Shown here: positions 37,617 to 47,552 of the stretch, piece by piece | Position numbering within the stretch: the first letter of the stretch is position 1 | How the letters are laid out: each line of letters begins with the position of its first letter | NCBI RefSeq assembly: GCF_014650035.1 | Contig: NZ_BMUE01000006.1 | Coordinates: 186,001-250,000 of the forward strand | Source of the DNA: Streptomyces lucensis JCM 4490 | GTDB lineage: Bacteria > Actinomycetota > Actinomycetes > Streptomycetales > Streptomycetaceae | Length of the DNA: 64,000 nucleotides | Direction: 5' to 3' | Notes under the pieces: generated by a model | Databases searched by the model: none | Seen by the model: the letters and a program-made list of their open reading frames with translations, nothing else | Told to the model about the DNA's origin: nothing | Position numbers and translations under genes: made by a program

Positions 37617-39989
37617 GTGGCCGAGGCGGCTGAATACCAGGGGCCCAGTCCCTCACCTGCCCGCCGGTGGCTGCGGCGCAGCGGCGCGGTGCTCGCCGGT
37701 GTGCCTCTGCTGGCCGGGCTGCTCCAGCTGCCCGCCGCGGCGCCCGCCGAGGCCGCCTCCTCCGGCACGGTGTCCGTCTCGCTGGACTCCCTCGGACCCA
37801 GTGCCCCGACGGACGGGGACACGCTGACCGTCTCCGGCACGGTGACCAACAAGGGCAAGCAGCCCGTCACCGACGCCCACGTGGGCCTGCGTGTGGGCGC
37901 CCTGCTGAACACCCGCGCGTCGATCGACGGCATCGCCCAGCACCCCGACGATCTGCAGGGCGGCACCGGTCCGGAAGTCGGCGGCAAGTACGTGGAGAAG
38001 TTCGCCAAGCTCGCCCCGGGGGTCGCCCAGCACTTCAGCATCTCCGTCCCGGTGGACAAGCTCGACCTCGGCGAGGACGGCGTCTACGAGTTCGGCGTCT
38101 CCCTGTCCGGCAAGACATCCGCCCAGTCCTGGGACCAGGTGCTCGGCATCCAGCGGACCTTCCTGCCGTGGCAGTCCTCCGAGGCCGACACCAAGACGAA
38201 GACGACGTTCCTGTGGCCGCTTCTCTCCACGGTCCACATGACGGCCAGGACGGGCGCGGGCGAGCAGCAGACGCCGATGTTCCTCAACGACGACCTGGCC
38301 AAGGAACTCGCGCCGGGCGGCCGGCTGGCGCAGATGGTGAACCTGGGCAAGGACCTCGACGTCACCTGGGTGATCGACCCGGACCTGCTGGCCTCCGTGG
38401 ACGCGATGGCGTCGGGCACCTACCGGCTCCAGGGCGAGGGGGACACCAGCACGCCCGGCTCCAAGGAGAATCAGGCGCTCGCCAAACAGTGGCTGGCCGA
38501 CCTGCAGAAGGCGGTGACGGGCAGGGAGGTCGTCGCGCTGCCCTTCGCCGACCCGGACCTGGCCTCCCTCGCGCACAACGGCACCAGCGTCACCGGCTCG
38601 CTCAGCCACCTCAAGGACGCGACCGACGTGGCCGCCATCACCGTCAAGACGGTGCTCCACGTCACACCGAGCACCGACTTCGCCTGGCCCGTGAACGGCG
38701 CGGTGGACCCCTCCATCGTGAAGGTCGCGACCTCCGCCGGAGCCGACCGGGTGATCGCCCGCAGCGACAGCCTCCAGGACACCGCGGCACTGACCTACAC
38801 GCCCTCCGCCGCCCGCCCGGTCGGCGGAGGCACCACGGCGGTCGTGGCCGACGCCCGGCTCTCCACGGCCTTCGAGGGCGACCTGACGAAGGCGGGCTCG
38901 GCCACGCTCGCCGTGCAGCGGTTCCTGGCCCAGAGCCTTGAGGTGAACGCCCAGACCGACCAGCAGCGCAGCATCGTCGTCGCTCCTCAGCGCCTGCCCA
39001 CGGCGGCCCAGGTGCAGGCGATGGCGGCAGCCGCGAAGGCACTCCAGGGCGGCACCTGGAGCCAGTCCCAGGCCCTCACCTCGGCGGCCAAGGACAAGCC
39101 CGACCCCAGCGCCACCACACGCATCCCGTCGACGTCCGCCTATCCGGTCTCGCTCCGCCGGCAGGAGCTGCCGAGGACGGCGTTCGAGCAGGTCGCGCTC
39201 ACCCAGGACAAGCTCGACAACTTCCAGGTGATCCTCTCCAGGCAGTCCCGCGTGGTGACGCCGTTCGGACGGGCCATAAACCGTGAGATGTCCACGTCGT
39301 GGCGCGGCCGGAACGCGGAGGCGGACAGCTACCGCAGCGATGTCGAGACGTGGCTCGACGGCCTGGCCGACCAGGTGAAGCTGATCGAGAAGTCGGAGAC
39401 CAAGCTCTCCGGCCGCAGCGCGACCATCCCGGTGACCGTCCAGAACAACCTCGTCCAGCCCGTCGGTCACCTGGTGCTGCGCCTGACGTCGACGATGCCG
39501 ACCCGTCTGAAGATCCACGGCAAGGCCTACTGGGAGCAGCCGGTGGAGGTCTCCGGCGGGCACAGCCAGTCCGTGAAGTTCACCACCTCGGCCAACGCCA
39601 ACGGCCGTGTCACGGTGATCGCCCAGCTGTTCACCCAGGACGGCCAGGAGTACGGCGACTCGGTCAGCTTCGACGTGAAGGTCACCGAGGTCACGCCCAC
39701 CGTGATGCTGGTCATCGGCGGCGGCGTGCTGCTCCTCGTCCTCGCCGGTTTCCGCATGTACACCCAGCGCAAGCGCGCGTCCGCCCGGCAGGCCGGGGAC
39801 GACGGCCCCGGCACGGACGGCGAGGGCACCGACGAGCCCGGGAACCCCGAGGCGCCCGGAGACCGTCTCACCGAGGAGTCCGGCTCCGCCTCCGGAGCAG
39901 ACGGCCCGGAGCAGGCGAGTGACCCTGCACCGGACACCGCACCGGAAAACGCCGACCCGTCCGGGACGGGTGAGAGAGTGGACCGTTGA
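37617..39989 (+). CDS. Secreted/membrane-anchored DUF6049-type protein
   Basis: 790 residues, GTG start. The N-terminus has a basic patch and hydrophobic core (RRWLRRSGAVLAGVPLLAG, about 17-40) ending in AEAASSG, a signal peptide. A large extracytoplasmic region with a beta-rich start follows. One C-terminal helix (about 697-717) is followed by a cytosolic acidic, Gly/Pro-rich tail. It matches the position of mycobacterial Rv3909, upstream of murJ. The function is not established; envelope role inferred from context. Confidence 0.85.
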   Translation: MAEAAEYQGPSPSPARRWLRRSGAVLAGVPLLAGLLQLPAAAPAEAASSGTVSVSLDSLGPSAPTDGDTLTVSGTVTNKGKQPVTDAHVGLRVGALLNTRASIDGIAQHPDDLQGGTGPEVGGKYVEKFAKLAPGVAQHFSISVPVDKLDLGEDGVYEFGVSLSGKTSAQSWDQVLGIQRTFLPWQSSEADTKTKTTFLWPLLSTVHMTARTGAGEQQTPMFLNDDLAKELAPGGRLAQMVNLGKDLDVTWVIDPDLLASVDAMASGTYRLQGEGDTSTPGSKENQALAKQWLADLQKAVTGREVVALPFADPDLASLAHNGTSVTGSLSHLKDATDVAAITVKTVLHVTPSTDFAWPVNGAVDPSIVKVATSAGADRVIARSDSLQDTAALTYTPSAARPVGGGTTAVVADARLSTAFEGDLTKAGSATLAVQRFLAQSLEVNAQTDQQRSIVVAPQRLPTAAQVQAMAAAAKALQGGTWSQSQALTSAAKDKPDPSATTRIPSTSAYPVSLRRQELPRTAFEQVALTQDKLDNFQVILSRQSRVVTPFGRAINREMSTSWRGRNAEADSYRSDVETWLDGLADQVKLIEKSETKLSGRSATIPVTVQNNLVQPVGHLVLRLTSTMPTRLKIHGKAYWEQPVEVSGGHSQSVKFTTSANANGRVTVIAQLFTQDGQEYGDSVSFDVKVTEVTPTVMLVIGGGVLLLVLAGFRMYTQRKRASARQAGDDGPGTDGEGTDEPGNPEAPGDRLTEESGSASGADGPEQASDPAPDTAPENADPSGTGERVDR

Positions 39990-40034
39990 GCGATGTCGTG
40001 GCCGGTGGGCCCGGGACGATGAGGTGGGGTAAGC

Positions 40035-42422
40035 ATGAACGCGCCGTACGACGGTGAACGCGGCCAGGGCGCGGCCGGCTCGGGCTACCCCGAGACGCCG
40101 CCCGAGCCCGGGCAGGTGCCGCCGCAGCACGCTGCGGACATGTACCTCCAGGACGCCTATGGGCAGGACCCCTACCAGGCGCACGACCTGACCGCCCAGG
40201 ACCCGGTCGCCGAGGCGCTCTACGACCGCGCCGCGCACCCGCCGCCGCCCCCGGGCTCCTACGAACAGCAGCAGCCGCTGTACGCGCCGCCCGCCCAGTC
40301 TCCGTACGCCCCCGATCCGAACGTGTGGGCGCAGACCCCGGCGCCCGAGCCGGGGGGCGCGACCCTGCACCTGCCGTACGGCGAGGACCCGCGGACGACC
40401 CAGTTCGTGGGCGTGGACGATCTGGTGTCGCACTCCGGTGAGGAGCACCACGAGCCGGACGCCTTCGCGCACCTCTTCAAGGACCAGCAGCAGAGCGGCG
40501 GACACGCGCCCGCGAACTCCCCGGGCGTCCCGGGGCCGGCCACCGCCCCCGGCTACGGGCAGGCGGGCACGGGACAGCACCCGTCGCCGTACGACCAGGG
40601 ACCTCAGCAGGGGAGCCCTTACGCCCAGGCCCCTTACCCGGCTGCTCCGTCCGCTGCCGGCACCCCGCCGCAGCCTCCGGTGCCGTCTCCGGCCGCCGCC
40701 CCGGACCCGGCTGGTCCGCGCGGCGCCGCGGCGGCCGGGGCGTCCGGGGCTCCCTCCGTACCCACGGCCGCGGCCGCCCCCGCGAAGAAGGGCGGCAAGG
40801 CCGCCGGGCTGCTGAAGTCCAGTGCCGTGATGGCGGCGGGCACGATGGTCTCCCGCCTCACCGGCTTCATCCGCTCCGCGCTGATCGCCGCGGCCCTGGG
40901 TCTCGGCTTCCTCGCCGACTCCTTCCAGGTGGCCTACCAGCTGCCGACGATGATCTACATCCTCACCGTCGGCGGCGGCCTGAACTCCGTCTTCGTGCCA
41001 CAGCTGGTGCGGTCCATGAAGGAGGACGAGGACGGCGGCGAGGCCTTCGCCAACCGCCTGCTGACGCTCGTCATGGTGGCGCTCGCCGCACTGACCGGTC
41101 TCGCGATGTTCGCGGCACCGCTGCTGGTGCGCATGCTGTCCCCCACCATCGCCGACAACCCGGCGGCCAACGAGGTCGCGGTCACCTTCACCCGCTACTT
41201 CCTGCCGTCGATCTTCTTCATGGGCATCCACGTGGTGATGGGTCAGATCCTCAACGCCCGCGGAAAGTTCGGCGCGATGATGTGGACCCCGGTCCTGAAC
41301 AACATCGTCATCATCGTCTCGCTCGGCATGTTCATCTGGGTCTACGGCACCGCCGCCAACTCGCACATGACCGTCACCAGCATTCCGGCGGAAGGTCAGC
41401 GGCTCCTCGGCGTCGGTGTGCTGCTCGGTCTGGTCGTGCAGGCCCTCGCGATGATCCCGTACCTGCGGGAGACCGGCTTCCGGATCCGCCTGCGCTTCGA
41501 CTGGCGGGGCCACGGCCTGGGCAAGGCCGCGATGCTCGCCAAGTGGACGGTCCTGTTCGTGCTCGCCAACCAGCTGGGCGCCATGGTCGTGACCCAGCTG
41601 TCCACCGCCGCGGGCGACGGCTCCGGGGTCAAGGGCACCGGTTTCGCCGCCTACGCCAACGCCCAGCTGATCTGGGGTCTGCCACAGGCCATCATCACGG
41701 TGTCCCTGATGGCCGCCCTGCTGCCGCGCCTGTCGCGCTCGGCCGCCGAGGGGGACGGAGGGGCCGTCCGCGACGACATCTCCCAGGGGCTGCGCACGAC
41801 CGCGGTCGCCATCGTGCCCATCGCCTTCGGCTTCGTCGCGCTCGGCATCCCGATGTGCACGCTGATCTTCGGCTCCGCGGGCATCGGCTCGGCCACCAAC
41901 ATGGGCTACATGCTGATGGCCTTCGGCCTCGGCCTGATCCCGTACTCGGTGCAGTACGTCGTCCTGCGCGCCTTCTACGCCTACGAGGACACCCGCACCC
42001 CCTTCTACAACACCGTCATCGTGGCGGCGGTCAACGCGGCTGCCTCCGGGCTCTGCTACCTCCTGCTGCCTTCCCGCTGGGCGGTGGCCGGCATGGCCGC
42101 CGCCTATGGCCTCGCCTACGCGATCGGCGTCGGCGTCGCCTGGCGGCGCCTGCGCAAGCGGCTCGGCGGCGACCTCGACGGCGCCCGCGTGCTGCGGACC
42201 TACGCCCGGCTCGGCCTCGCCTCGGTCCCGGCAGCCGTGCTCAGCGGCGCGGCCTGCTACGGCATCGGGCACACCCTCGGTCAGGGCATCATCGGCTCCT
42301 TCGCCGCACTGATCGTCGGCGGTGCCGTCCTGTTCGGCATCTTCTTCGTGGCCGCCCGCCGTATGCGCATCGATGAACTCAACTCGCTCGTGGGAATGGT
42401 CCGCGGGCGTCTGGGGCGCTGA
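40035..42422 (+). CDS. murJ: Lipid II flippase MurJ with long N-terminal extension
   Basis: 795 residues. The first 250 or so are cytosolic and rich in Pro, Gln, Tyr and Ala, unlike typical MurJ (about 510 residues). The membrane part (about 265-795) has 14 helices, starting SSAVMAAGTMVSRLTGFIRS, the MurJ signature, and contains LPTMIYILTVGGGLNSVFVPQL. It flips lipid II to the outer face. The downstream pseudokinase is a separate gene here, whereas mycobacterial MviN carries it as a C-terminal domain. Start ATG 40035 follows GGGGT. Confidence 0.95.
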   Translation: MNAPYDGERGQGAAGSGYPETPPEPGQVPPQHAADMYLQDAYGQDPYQAHDLTAQDPVAEALYDRAAHPPPPPGSYEQQQPLYAPPAQSPYAPDPNVWAQTPAPEPGGATLHLPYGEDPRTTQFVGVDDLVSHSGEEHHEPDAFAHLFKDQQQSGGHAPANSPGVPGPATAPGYGQAGTGQHPSPYDQGPQQGSPYAQAPYPAAPSAAGTPPQPPVPSPAAAPDPAGPRGAAAAGASGAPSVPTAAAAPAKKGGKAAGLLKSSAVMAAGTMVSRLTGFIRSALIAAALGLGFLADSFQVAYQLPTMIYILTVGGGLNSVFVPQLVRSMKEDEDGGEAFANRLLTLVMVALAALTGLAMFAAPLLVRMLSPTIADNPAANEVAVTFTRYFLPSIFFMGIHVVMGQILNARGKFGAMMWTPVLNNIVIIVSLGMFIWVYGTAANSHMTVTSIPAEGQRLLGVGVLLGLVVQALAMIPYLRETGFRIRLRFDWRGHGLGKAAMLAKWTVLFVLANQLGAMVVTQLSTAAGDGSGVKGTGFAAYANAQLIWGLPQAIITVSLMAALLPRLSRSAAEGDGGAVRDDISQGLRTTAVAIVPIAFGFVALGIPMCTLIFGSAGIGSATNMGYMLMAFGLGLIPYSVQYVVLRAFYAYEDTRTPFYNTVIVAAVNAAASGLCYLLLPSRWAVAGMAAAYGLAYAIGVGVAWRRLRKRLGGDLDGARVLRTYARLGLASVPAAVLSGAACYGIGHTLGQGIIGSFAALIVGGAVLFGIFFVAARRMRIDELNSLVGMVRGRLGR

Positions 42423-42540
42423 GGCGGGGGTAGGCGCACAACCATCGTCCGCTGCCGTGTGTCGTGCATAGCGGCGGACTGTGGGCACAATTGGTTTCGG
42501 CGTCGGACAGCGTGCAACGGATGGGGAGGCAGGGACGACG

Positions 42541-44247
42541 GTGGCGGAACGGAGCACGGCTGCCGTCGACGTGGCAGACAACAGCGGTGAGCAACCGCTG
42601 ACCGCCAAGGCGGACCAGGCCACGGCCGACGGGGTGGCCAACAACCCGGAGCGGGACACGGACAGCGCAGAGGCGCAGGGGAGCGGCGGAATCGACGGTC
42701 CCGGGCAGAACGCCTCTCCTCCCGAACTGCACAGCGGTCACAAGCTCGCCAGACGCTACCGGCTGGAGGAGTGCGTCACCCGTCTGGACGGATTCAGCAG
42801 TTGGCGTGCCGTCGACGAGAAACTCCGGCGTGCCGTCGGCGTTCACATCCTGCCCGCGGACCATGCGCGGGCCCGCTCCGTGCTGGCTGCGGCCCGTTCC
42901 TCCGCGCTGCTCGGCGACCCCCGGTTCGTCCAGGTCCTCGACGCCGTCGAGGAGAACGACCTCGTGTACGTCGTGCACGAGTGGCTGCCCGACGCCACCG
43001 AGCTGACCACGCTCCTCACGACCGGCCCCCTGGAACCGCACGACGCCTACCAGATGGCCAGTCAGATCGCCTCCGCCATGGCCGCCGCGCACCGCGAGGG
43101 CCTGGCCCATCTCCGGCTGAACCCGAACGCCGTCCTGCGCACCTCCACCGGGCAGTGGCGGATCCGTGGCCTCGCCGTGAACGCCGCGCTGCGCGGCATC
43201 AGCTCCGACACCCCGCAGCGCACCGACACCGAGGCGATCGGCGCCCTGCTGTACGCGGCGCTGACCCAGCGGTGGCCGTACGAGGACGACGCGTACGGCC
43301 TGTCGGGCCTGCCCAAGGACATCGGGCTCATCGCACCGGACCAGGTGCGGGCCGGTGTCCACCGCGGCCTGTCGGAACTGGCCATGCGGGCCCTGGTCAA
43401 CGACGGAGCCACCGCGTCCCGGCACGAGGCCCCGTGCACCACGCCGGAAGAGCTGGTGAAGGTGATCGGCGAGATGCCGCGCATCCGCCCGCCGGAGCCC
43501 GCGTTCACGGCCCCGCCCGAGTACCAGCGCACGACCTACCAGCAGGGCACGTACGGCCGGCCCGCACCGCATCCCGGTGCCACCCAGCCGGTGACGGCCC
43601 CACCGCCTCCCCTGCAGAGCCGCACCGGCAAGGCCCTGAAGTGGGCGGTGTCGGCTCTCCTCATCGCCGCCCTGGGCCTGGGCAGCTGGCAGTTGGCGGA
43701 CGCGTTGATGGACCGGGGCGACAAGTCCAACGACACCAACAGGACACAGACGCAGCAGGGCGGCGACAAGGGCCCGAAGGCGCCGACGGCCGGCAAGCCC
43801 GTCGCCATCGAGGGCGCCCGGGACTTCGACCCGTTCAGCACCGACCAGTCCGAGAAGCCCGCCGACATAGACAAGGCGTACGACAAGGACCCGTCCAGCT
43901 ACTGGCAGACGGACTTCTACCTCGGGCCGAAGTTCGGAAACCTGAAGTCGGGTGTCGGCGTCATCCTCGACCTCGGCAAGGTCCAGCAGGTGGGCAAGGT
44001 GAAGATCGTCTTCAAGGGGGAGACCTCGGTCGAACTCCGTGCCGCCGGCCCGGGAACGACGTCGGAGCCGACGTCGTTCGACGCCTTCGGCAAGGTCGCC
44101 TCGGGTTCGGGCACGTCTGTGACGCTCCAGCCCGGCAAGCAGCTCAAGACCCAGTACCTGCTGGTGTGGCTGACCCAGCTGCCTCCGGCCCCCGACGAAC
44201 CGGGCCACTGGCGGGGCAGGGTGGCAGACATCAAGGTGACCAGCTAA
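42541..44247 (+). CDS. Membrane pseudokinase with C-terminal discoidin-like domain
   Basis: About 568 residues from GTG 42541. Residues about 60-300 resemble a Ser/Thr kinase fold (ARRYRLEECVTRLDGFSSWRAVDEKL, EGLAHLRLNPNAVLR), but the G-rich loop is degenerate, the H-R-D is replaced (L-R-L-N-P-N) and I see no D-F-G, so it is likely inactive. One helix (about 363-383) leads to an outside domain (about 410-568) with a YDKDPSSYWQTD segment like F5/8-type discoidin. It may regulate MurJ as the fused mycobacterial domain does. Confidence 0.82.
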   Translation: MAERSTAAVDVADNSGEQPLTAKADQATADGVANNPERDTDSAEAQGSGGIDGPGQNASPPELHSGHKLARRYRLEECVTRLDGFSSWRAVDEKLRRAVGVHILPADHARARSVLAAARSSALLGDPRFVQVLDAVEENDLVYVVHEWLPDATELTTLLTTGPLEPHDAYQMASQIASAMAAAHREGLAHLRLNPNAVLRTSTGQWRIRGLAVNAALRGISSDTPQRTDTEAIGALLYAALTQRWPYEDDAYGLSGLPKDIGLIAPDQVRAGVHRGLSELAMRALVNDGATASRHEAPCTTPEELVKVIGEMPRIRPPEPAFTAPPEYQRTTYQQGTYGRPAPHPGATQPVTAPPPPLQSRTGKALKWAVSALLIAALGLGSWQLADALMDRGDKSNDTNRTQTQQGGDKGPKAPTAGKPVAIEGARDFDPFSTDQSEKPADIDKAYDKDPSSYWQTDFYLGPKFGNLKSGVGVILDLGKVQQVGKVKIVFKGETSVELRAAGPGTTSEPTSFDAFGKVASGSGTSVTLQPGKQLKTQYLLVWLTQLPPAPDEPGHWRGRVADIKVTS

Positions 44248-44268
44248 GTTCCCCCCGTGGAGGGGCAC

Positions 44269-44994
44269 ATGGCAGAGGGCGCCGTATTCGACGGGGTGAG
44301 CGACCGCGATCTGCTCGCTCGCCATGTGGCCGGCGACCCCGATGCCTTCGGGGAGATCGTGCGGCGGCACCGGGACCGGCTGTGGGCCGTCGCGCTGCGG
44401 ACGCTGGGCGACCGCGAGGAGGCCGCTGACGCCGTCCAGGACGCCCTCGTGTCCGCCTTCCGGGCCGCCCACACGTTCCGGGGCCAGTCGGCCGTCACGA
44501 CGTGGCTGCACCGGATCACGGTGAACGCCTGCCTCGACCGGGCGCGCAAGACGGCCTCGCGCAAGACCTCACCCGTCGACGACACGGAGCGCCTGGAGCA
44601 GCTGCTGGAGCCGCACGAGTCGGCATCGGCGCCCGCTGAGCGCAACGACGTGCACCGGCAGCTCCTCGAAGCACTCGGCACCCTTCCGTACGAGCAGCGG
44701 GCCGCTCTGGTGCTCGTCGACATGCAGGGCTACCCCGTGGCGGAAGCCGCCCGGATACTCGACGTGCCGACGGGGACGGTGAAGAGCCGCTGCGCCCGGG
44801 GCAGGGCGAGGCTGCTGCCCCTGCTCACCCATCTCCGGCCCGACGGTGCCGGAGGCGAAAAAGACTCCGGCTCCGGACGGAACCGCGCGACGGGGACATC
44901 CGTCCCACCGGCAACGGGGTCTGCAGAGGAAAGCACCGATGACACCGGACCCAGTGATTCAGCCGTAGTGAAGGGCGGAGGTGGGCGAGCGTGA
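44269..44994 (+). CDS. sigM: ECF RNA polymerase sigma factor SigM
   Basis: 241 residues. Region 2 reads DPDAFGEIVRRHRDRLWAVALR...AADAVQDALVSAF and region 4 LPYEQRAALVLVDMQGYPVAEAARILDVPTGTVKSR. A Gly/Ser/Thr-rich tail is added. ATG 44269 has a GGAGGGG site; the GTG at 44257 overlaps it. Gene order (murJ, sigM, anti-sigma, trxB, trxA) matches mycobacterial sigM. Its GTGA overlap with the next gene implies translational coupling with its anti-sigma factor. Confidence 0.93.
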   Translation: MAEGAVFDGVSDRDLLARHVAGDPDAFGEIVRRHRDRLWAVALRTLGDREEAADAVQDALVSAFRAAHTFRGQSAVTTWLHRITVNACLDRARKTASRKTSPVDDTERLEQLLEPHESASAPAERNDVHRQLLEALGTLPYEQRAALVLVDMQGYPVAEAARILDVPTGTVKSRCARGRARLLPLLTHLRPDGAGGEKDSGSGRNRATGTSVPPATGSAEESTDDTGPSDSAVVKGGGGRA

Positions 44995-45926
44995 CTTCCA
45001 CGACAGACACGGCCGGGCACCCGGACGTCGCGGAGATCTCCGACCTCACCGAAGGCCTTCTCCCGCCGGACCGCAGCACGGACATACGGCGCCACCTGGA
45101 CGCGTGCGAGCTGTGCGCCGACGTCCACGCCTCTCTGGAGGAGATCCGGGAACTGCTGGGATCCGCTCCGCAGGCGCAGCGCATGCCGGACGACGTGGCC
45201 GAACGGATCGACGCCGCCCTCACTGCCGAGGCGATACTCGGCACCTTTGCGCCGGACTCAGCGGACGCACCCCTCTCAGGTCCGGACGCCTCGGTCCACG
45301 AGAGCGATGACGCTCCTGTTTCACGTGAAACATCGGCCCCGTCTGTCCGTCCGTCCGGCCGGACGGACGCAGCGACCGGTCCGGGACGCAAGGGCCGTGA
45401 GCGGGGCAGGCGCCGGAGGCGAGTGGTTCTGGGCGCCGTTCTCACCGCGGCAGTCCTGGGGGCCGGATCCCTGGCCCTGCAGGCACTCAGTGACCACTCC
45501 TCCCACCCCACCGCCCAGGGACATCCGACTCCGTCCGCCGCCGCCTTCTCCGGCGACAGCGTCCAGAGCCAGGTGAAGGATCTCCTCGCCGCCAAGAAGG
45601 TCACGCGCAACGGCGCCGACAGCCAGCGGCCCTCGGGAGAGGTCGGGACCGAGCGGACCTCCCCGGGAGCGACCGAGAGCGCCAACACCCTCATCCAGAC
45701 CGAGCCTCCCGTCCCCGACTGTGTCCGGCAGGCGCTTCACCGCGGCGGCACCGTTCTGGGCGCCAGGACGGGGACATACGAGGGGAAGGCCGCTTATCTC
45801 GTGGTGGTGCCGGACGCCAAGGACAGTGAGCGGGTCATGGCCTACGTCGTAGACGCGGCCTGTGTCCGTGAGCAGCACGCGGCCGCCGGCAAGGTCCTCC
45901 TGAAGCAGTCCCTCGCCCGTCCCTGA
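44991..45926 (+). CDS. rsmA: Anti-sigma-M factor (RsmA-like)
   Basis: 311 residues. A cytosolic zinc-binding anti-sigma domain has H35-x3-C39-x2-C42 (HLDACELC), and one helix lies at about 145-166. The outside domain (about 170-311) includes two cysteines. A perfect parS (45318-45331) in the linker is read as V-S-R-E-T (about 110-114). The link to trxB-trxA suggests redox control of SigM, as proposed for mycobacteria; that is inference. Confidence 0.88.
   Translation: MTSTTDTAGHPDVAEISDLTEGLLPPDRSTDIRRHLDACELCADVHASLEEIRELLGSAPQAQRMPDDVAERIDAALTAEAILGTFAPDSADAPLSGPDASVHESDDAPVSRETSAPSVRPSGRTDAATGPGRKGRERGRRRRRVVLGAVLTAAVLGAGSLALQALSDHSSHPTAQGHPTPSAAAFSGDSVQSQVKDLLAAKKVTRNGADSQRPSGEVGTERTSPGATESANTLIQTEPPVPDCVRQALHRGGTVLGARTGTYEGKAAYLVVVPDAKDSERVMAYVVDAACVREQHAAAGKVLLKQSLARP
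45318..45331. other. parS site inside rsmA
   Basis: Exact GTTTCACGTGAAAC within the coding region of the anti-sigma factor linker. Confidence 0.95.
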
Positions 45927-46081
45927 GTCCGCTGGGGGCGGTTCCTCAGTCCTTCCACGGGGAAGCGTGTGCCAGGGCACACCGGGAATGCGCGCCCCGT
46001 AGGATCCGTTGGGTGGTGTGAGAGTCCCGAAAGGGGCTCCCACCGGTCGACTGACGCAGACCAGAGACGAGGAATCAAGCC

Positions 46082-47053
46082 GTGAGCGACGTCCGTAACG
46101 TGATCATCATCGGCTCCGGGCCCGCAGGCTACACGGCGGCGCTCTACACCGCGCGCGCCTCGCTGAAGCCCCTGGTGTTCGAAGGCGCTGTCACCGCCGG
46201 CGGGGCGCTGATGAACACCACCGAGGTCGAGAACTTCCCGGGCTTCCGCGACGGCATCATGGGCCCCGACCTGATGGACAACATGCGCGCCCAGGCCGAG
46301 CGGTTCGGCGCCGAGCTGGTTCCGGACGACATCGTCTCCGTCGACCTGACCGGTGAGATCAAGACGGTCACCGACACCACGGGCACGGTCCACCAGGCGA
46401 AGGCCGTCATCGTCACCACCGGGTCCCAGCACCGCAAGCTGGGGCTGCCGAACGAGGACGCCCTGTCCGGTCGAGGCGTCTCCTGGTGCGCCACCTGTGA
46501 CGGCTTCTTCTTCAGGGACCAGGACATCGCCGTGATCGGCGGCGGTGACACCGCGATGGAGGAGGCCACCTTCCTCTCGCGGTTCGCCAAGTCCGTGACG
46601 ATCGTCCACCGCCGTGACACGCTCCGCGCCTCCAAGGCCATGCAGGAGCGCGCCTTCGCCGACCCGAAGATCAAGTTCGTGTGGGACAGCGAGGTCGCCG
46701 AGATCCAGGGCGAGCAGAAGCTCTCCGGTCTGAAGCTGCGCAACATCAAGACCGGCGAGCTGTCCGACCTGCCGGTGACCGGTCTGTTCATCGCGATCGG
46801 TCACGACCCCCGCACCGAACTGTTCAAGGGCCAGCTGGACCTGGATGAGGAGGGCTACCTGAAGGTCGCCGCCCCGTCCACCCGCACCAACGTCACCGGT
46901 GTCTTCGGCGCCGGTGACGTGGTCGACCACACCTACCGCCAGGCGATCACCGCGGCCGGCACCGGGTGCTCCGCCGCTCTGGACGCCGAGCGCTTCCTCG
47001 CCGCCCTCGCGGACGAGGACAAGGCGGAGCCCGAGAAGACCGCCGCCGTCTGA
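46082..47053 (+). CDS. trxB: Thioredoxin reductase
   Basis: 323 residues. FAD motif G-S-G-P-A-G (11-16), the redox pair C136-A-T-C139, the NADPH motif GGGDTAME (about 153-160) and the C-terminal [15 protein letters not shown] are all present. It transfers electrons from NADPH to thioredoxin. GTG 46082 is 155 bases after rsmA, where an independent promoter is possible. trxA follows after 50 bases. Confidence 0.97.
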   Translation: MSDVRNVIIIGSGPAGYTAALYTARASLKPLVFEGAVTAGGALMNTTEVENFPGFRDGIMGPDLMDNMRAQAERFGAELVPDDIVSVDLTGEIKTVTDTTGTVHQAKAVIVTTGSQHRKLGLPNEDALSGRGVSWCATCDGFFFRDQDIAVIGGGDTAMEEATFLSRFAKSVTIVHRRDTLRASKAMQERAFADPKIKFVWDSEVAEIQGEQKLSGLKLRNIKTGELSDLPVTGLFIAIGHDPRTELFKGQLDLDEEGYLKVAAPSTRTNVTGVFGAGDVVDHTYRQAITAAGTGCSAALDAERFLAALADEDKAEPEKTAAV

Positions 47054-47103
47054 CCTTCCCCCCTTCCCTCGCCCCAGCGCACGATCAAGCTAAGGAGCCC
47101 GCA

Positions 47104-47439
47104 GTGGCCGGCACCCTGAAGAATGTGACCGACGACTCCTTCGACCAGGACGTCCTCAAGAGCGACAAGCCCGTCCTGGTGGACTTCTGGGCCGCCTGGT
47201 GCGGTCCGTGCCGTCAGATCGCCCCGTCCCTGGAGGCGATCGCCGCCGAGTACGGCGACAAGATCGAGATCGTCAAGCTCAACATCGACGAGAACCCGGG
47301 TACGGCCGCCAAGTACGGCGTCATGTCCATCCCCACCCTGAACGTCTACCAGGGTGGTGAGGTCGCCAAGACCATCGTCGGCGCCAAGCCCAAGGCCGCC
47401 ATCGTCCGCGACCTGGAAGAGTTCATCGTCGGCAAGTAG
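47104..47439 (+). CDS. trxA: Thioredoxin
   Basis: 111 residues with the active site W32-C33-G-P-C36 and the cis-proline loop M-S-I-P-T. It reduces protein disulfides using TrxB. GTG 47104 has an AAGGAG site. Terminator-like DNA and a parS site follow the gene. Confidence 0.97.
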   Translation: MAGTLKNVTDDSFDQDVLKSDKPVLVDFWAAWCGPCRQIAPSLEAIAAEYGDKIEIVKLNIDENPGTAAKYGVMSIPTLNVYQGGEVAKTIVGAKPKAAIVRDLEEFIVGK

Positions 47440-47475
47440 GACGAAGAGCGGTGCCGTCCGCGGTCGGCGGTACAT

Positions 47476-47489
47476 GTTTCACGTGAAAC
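47476..47489. other. parS site
   Basis: Exact GTTTCACGTGAAAC, directly before the trxA terminator hairpin. Confidence 0.95.
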
Positions 47490-47490
47490 A

Positions 47491-47524
47491 CGAATGGGCC
47501 AGCCCCTCGGGGCTGGCCCATTCG
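47491..47524. terminator. Bidirectional terminator between trxA and GNAT
   Basis: CGAATGGGCCAGCCCC (47491-47506) pairs with GGGGCTGGCCCATTCG (47509-47524), between convergent genes. Confidence 0.92.
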
Positions 47525-47552
47525 CATGACGCGTCCGGCTGCTGCCCGACCG

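Noticed and set aside
37653..42659. 1668-codon open frame on the minus strand
   Set aside because: It lies antisense to the DUF6049 gene and murJ and reflects high GC in third codon positions; no conserved domain is visible.
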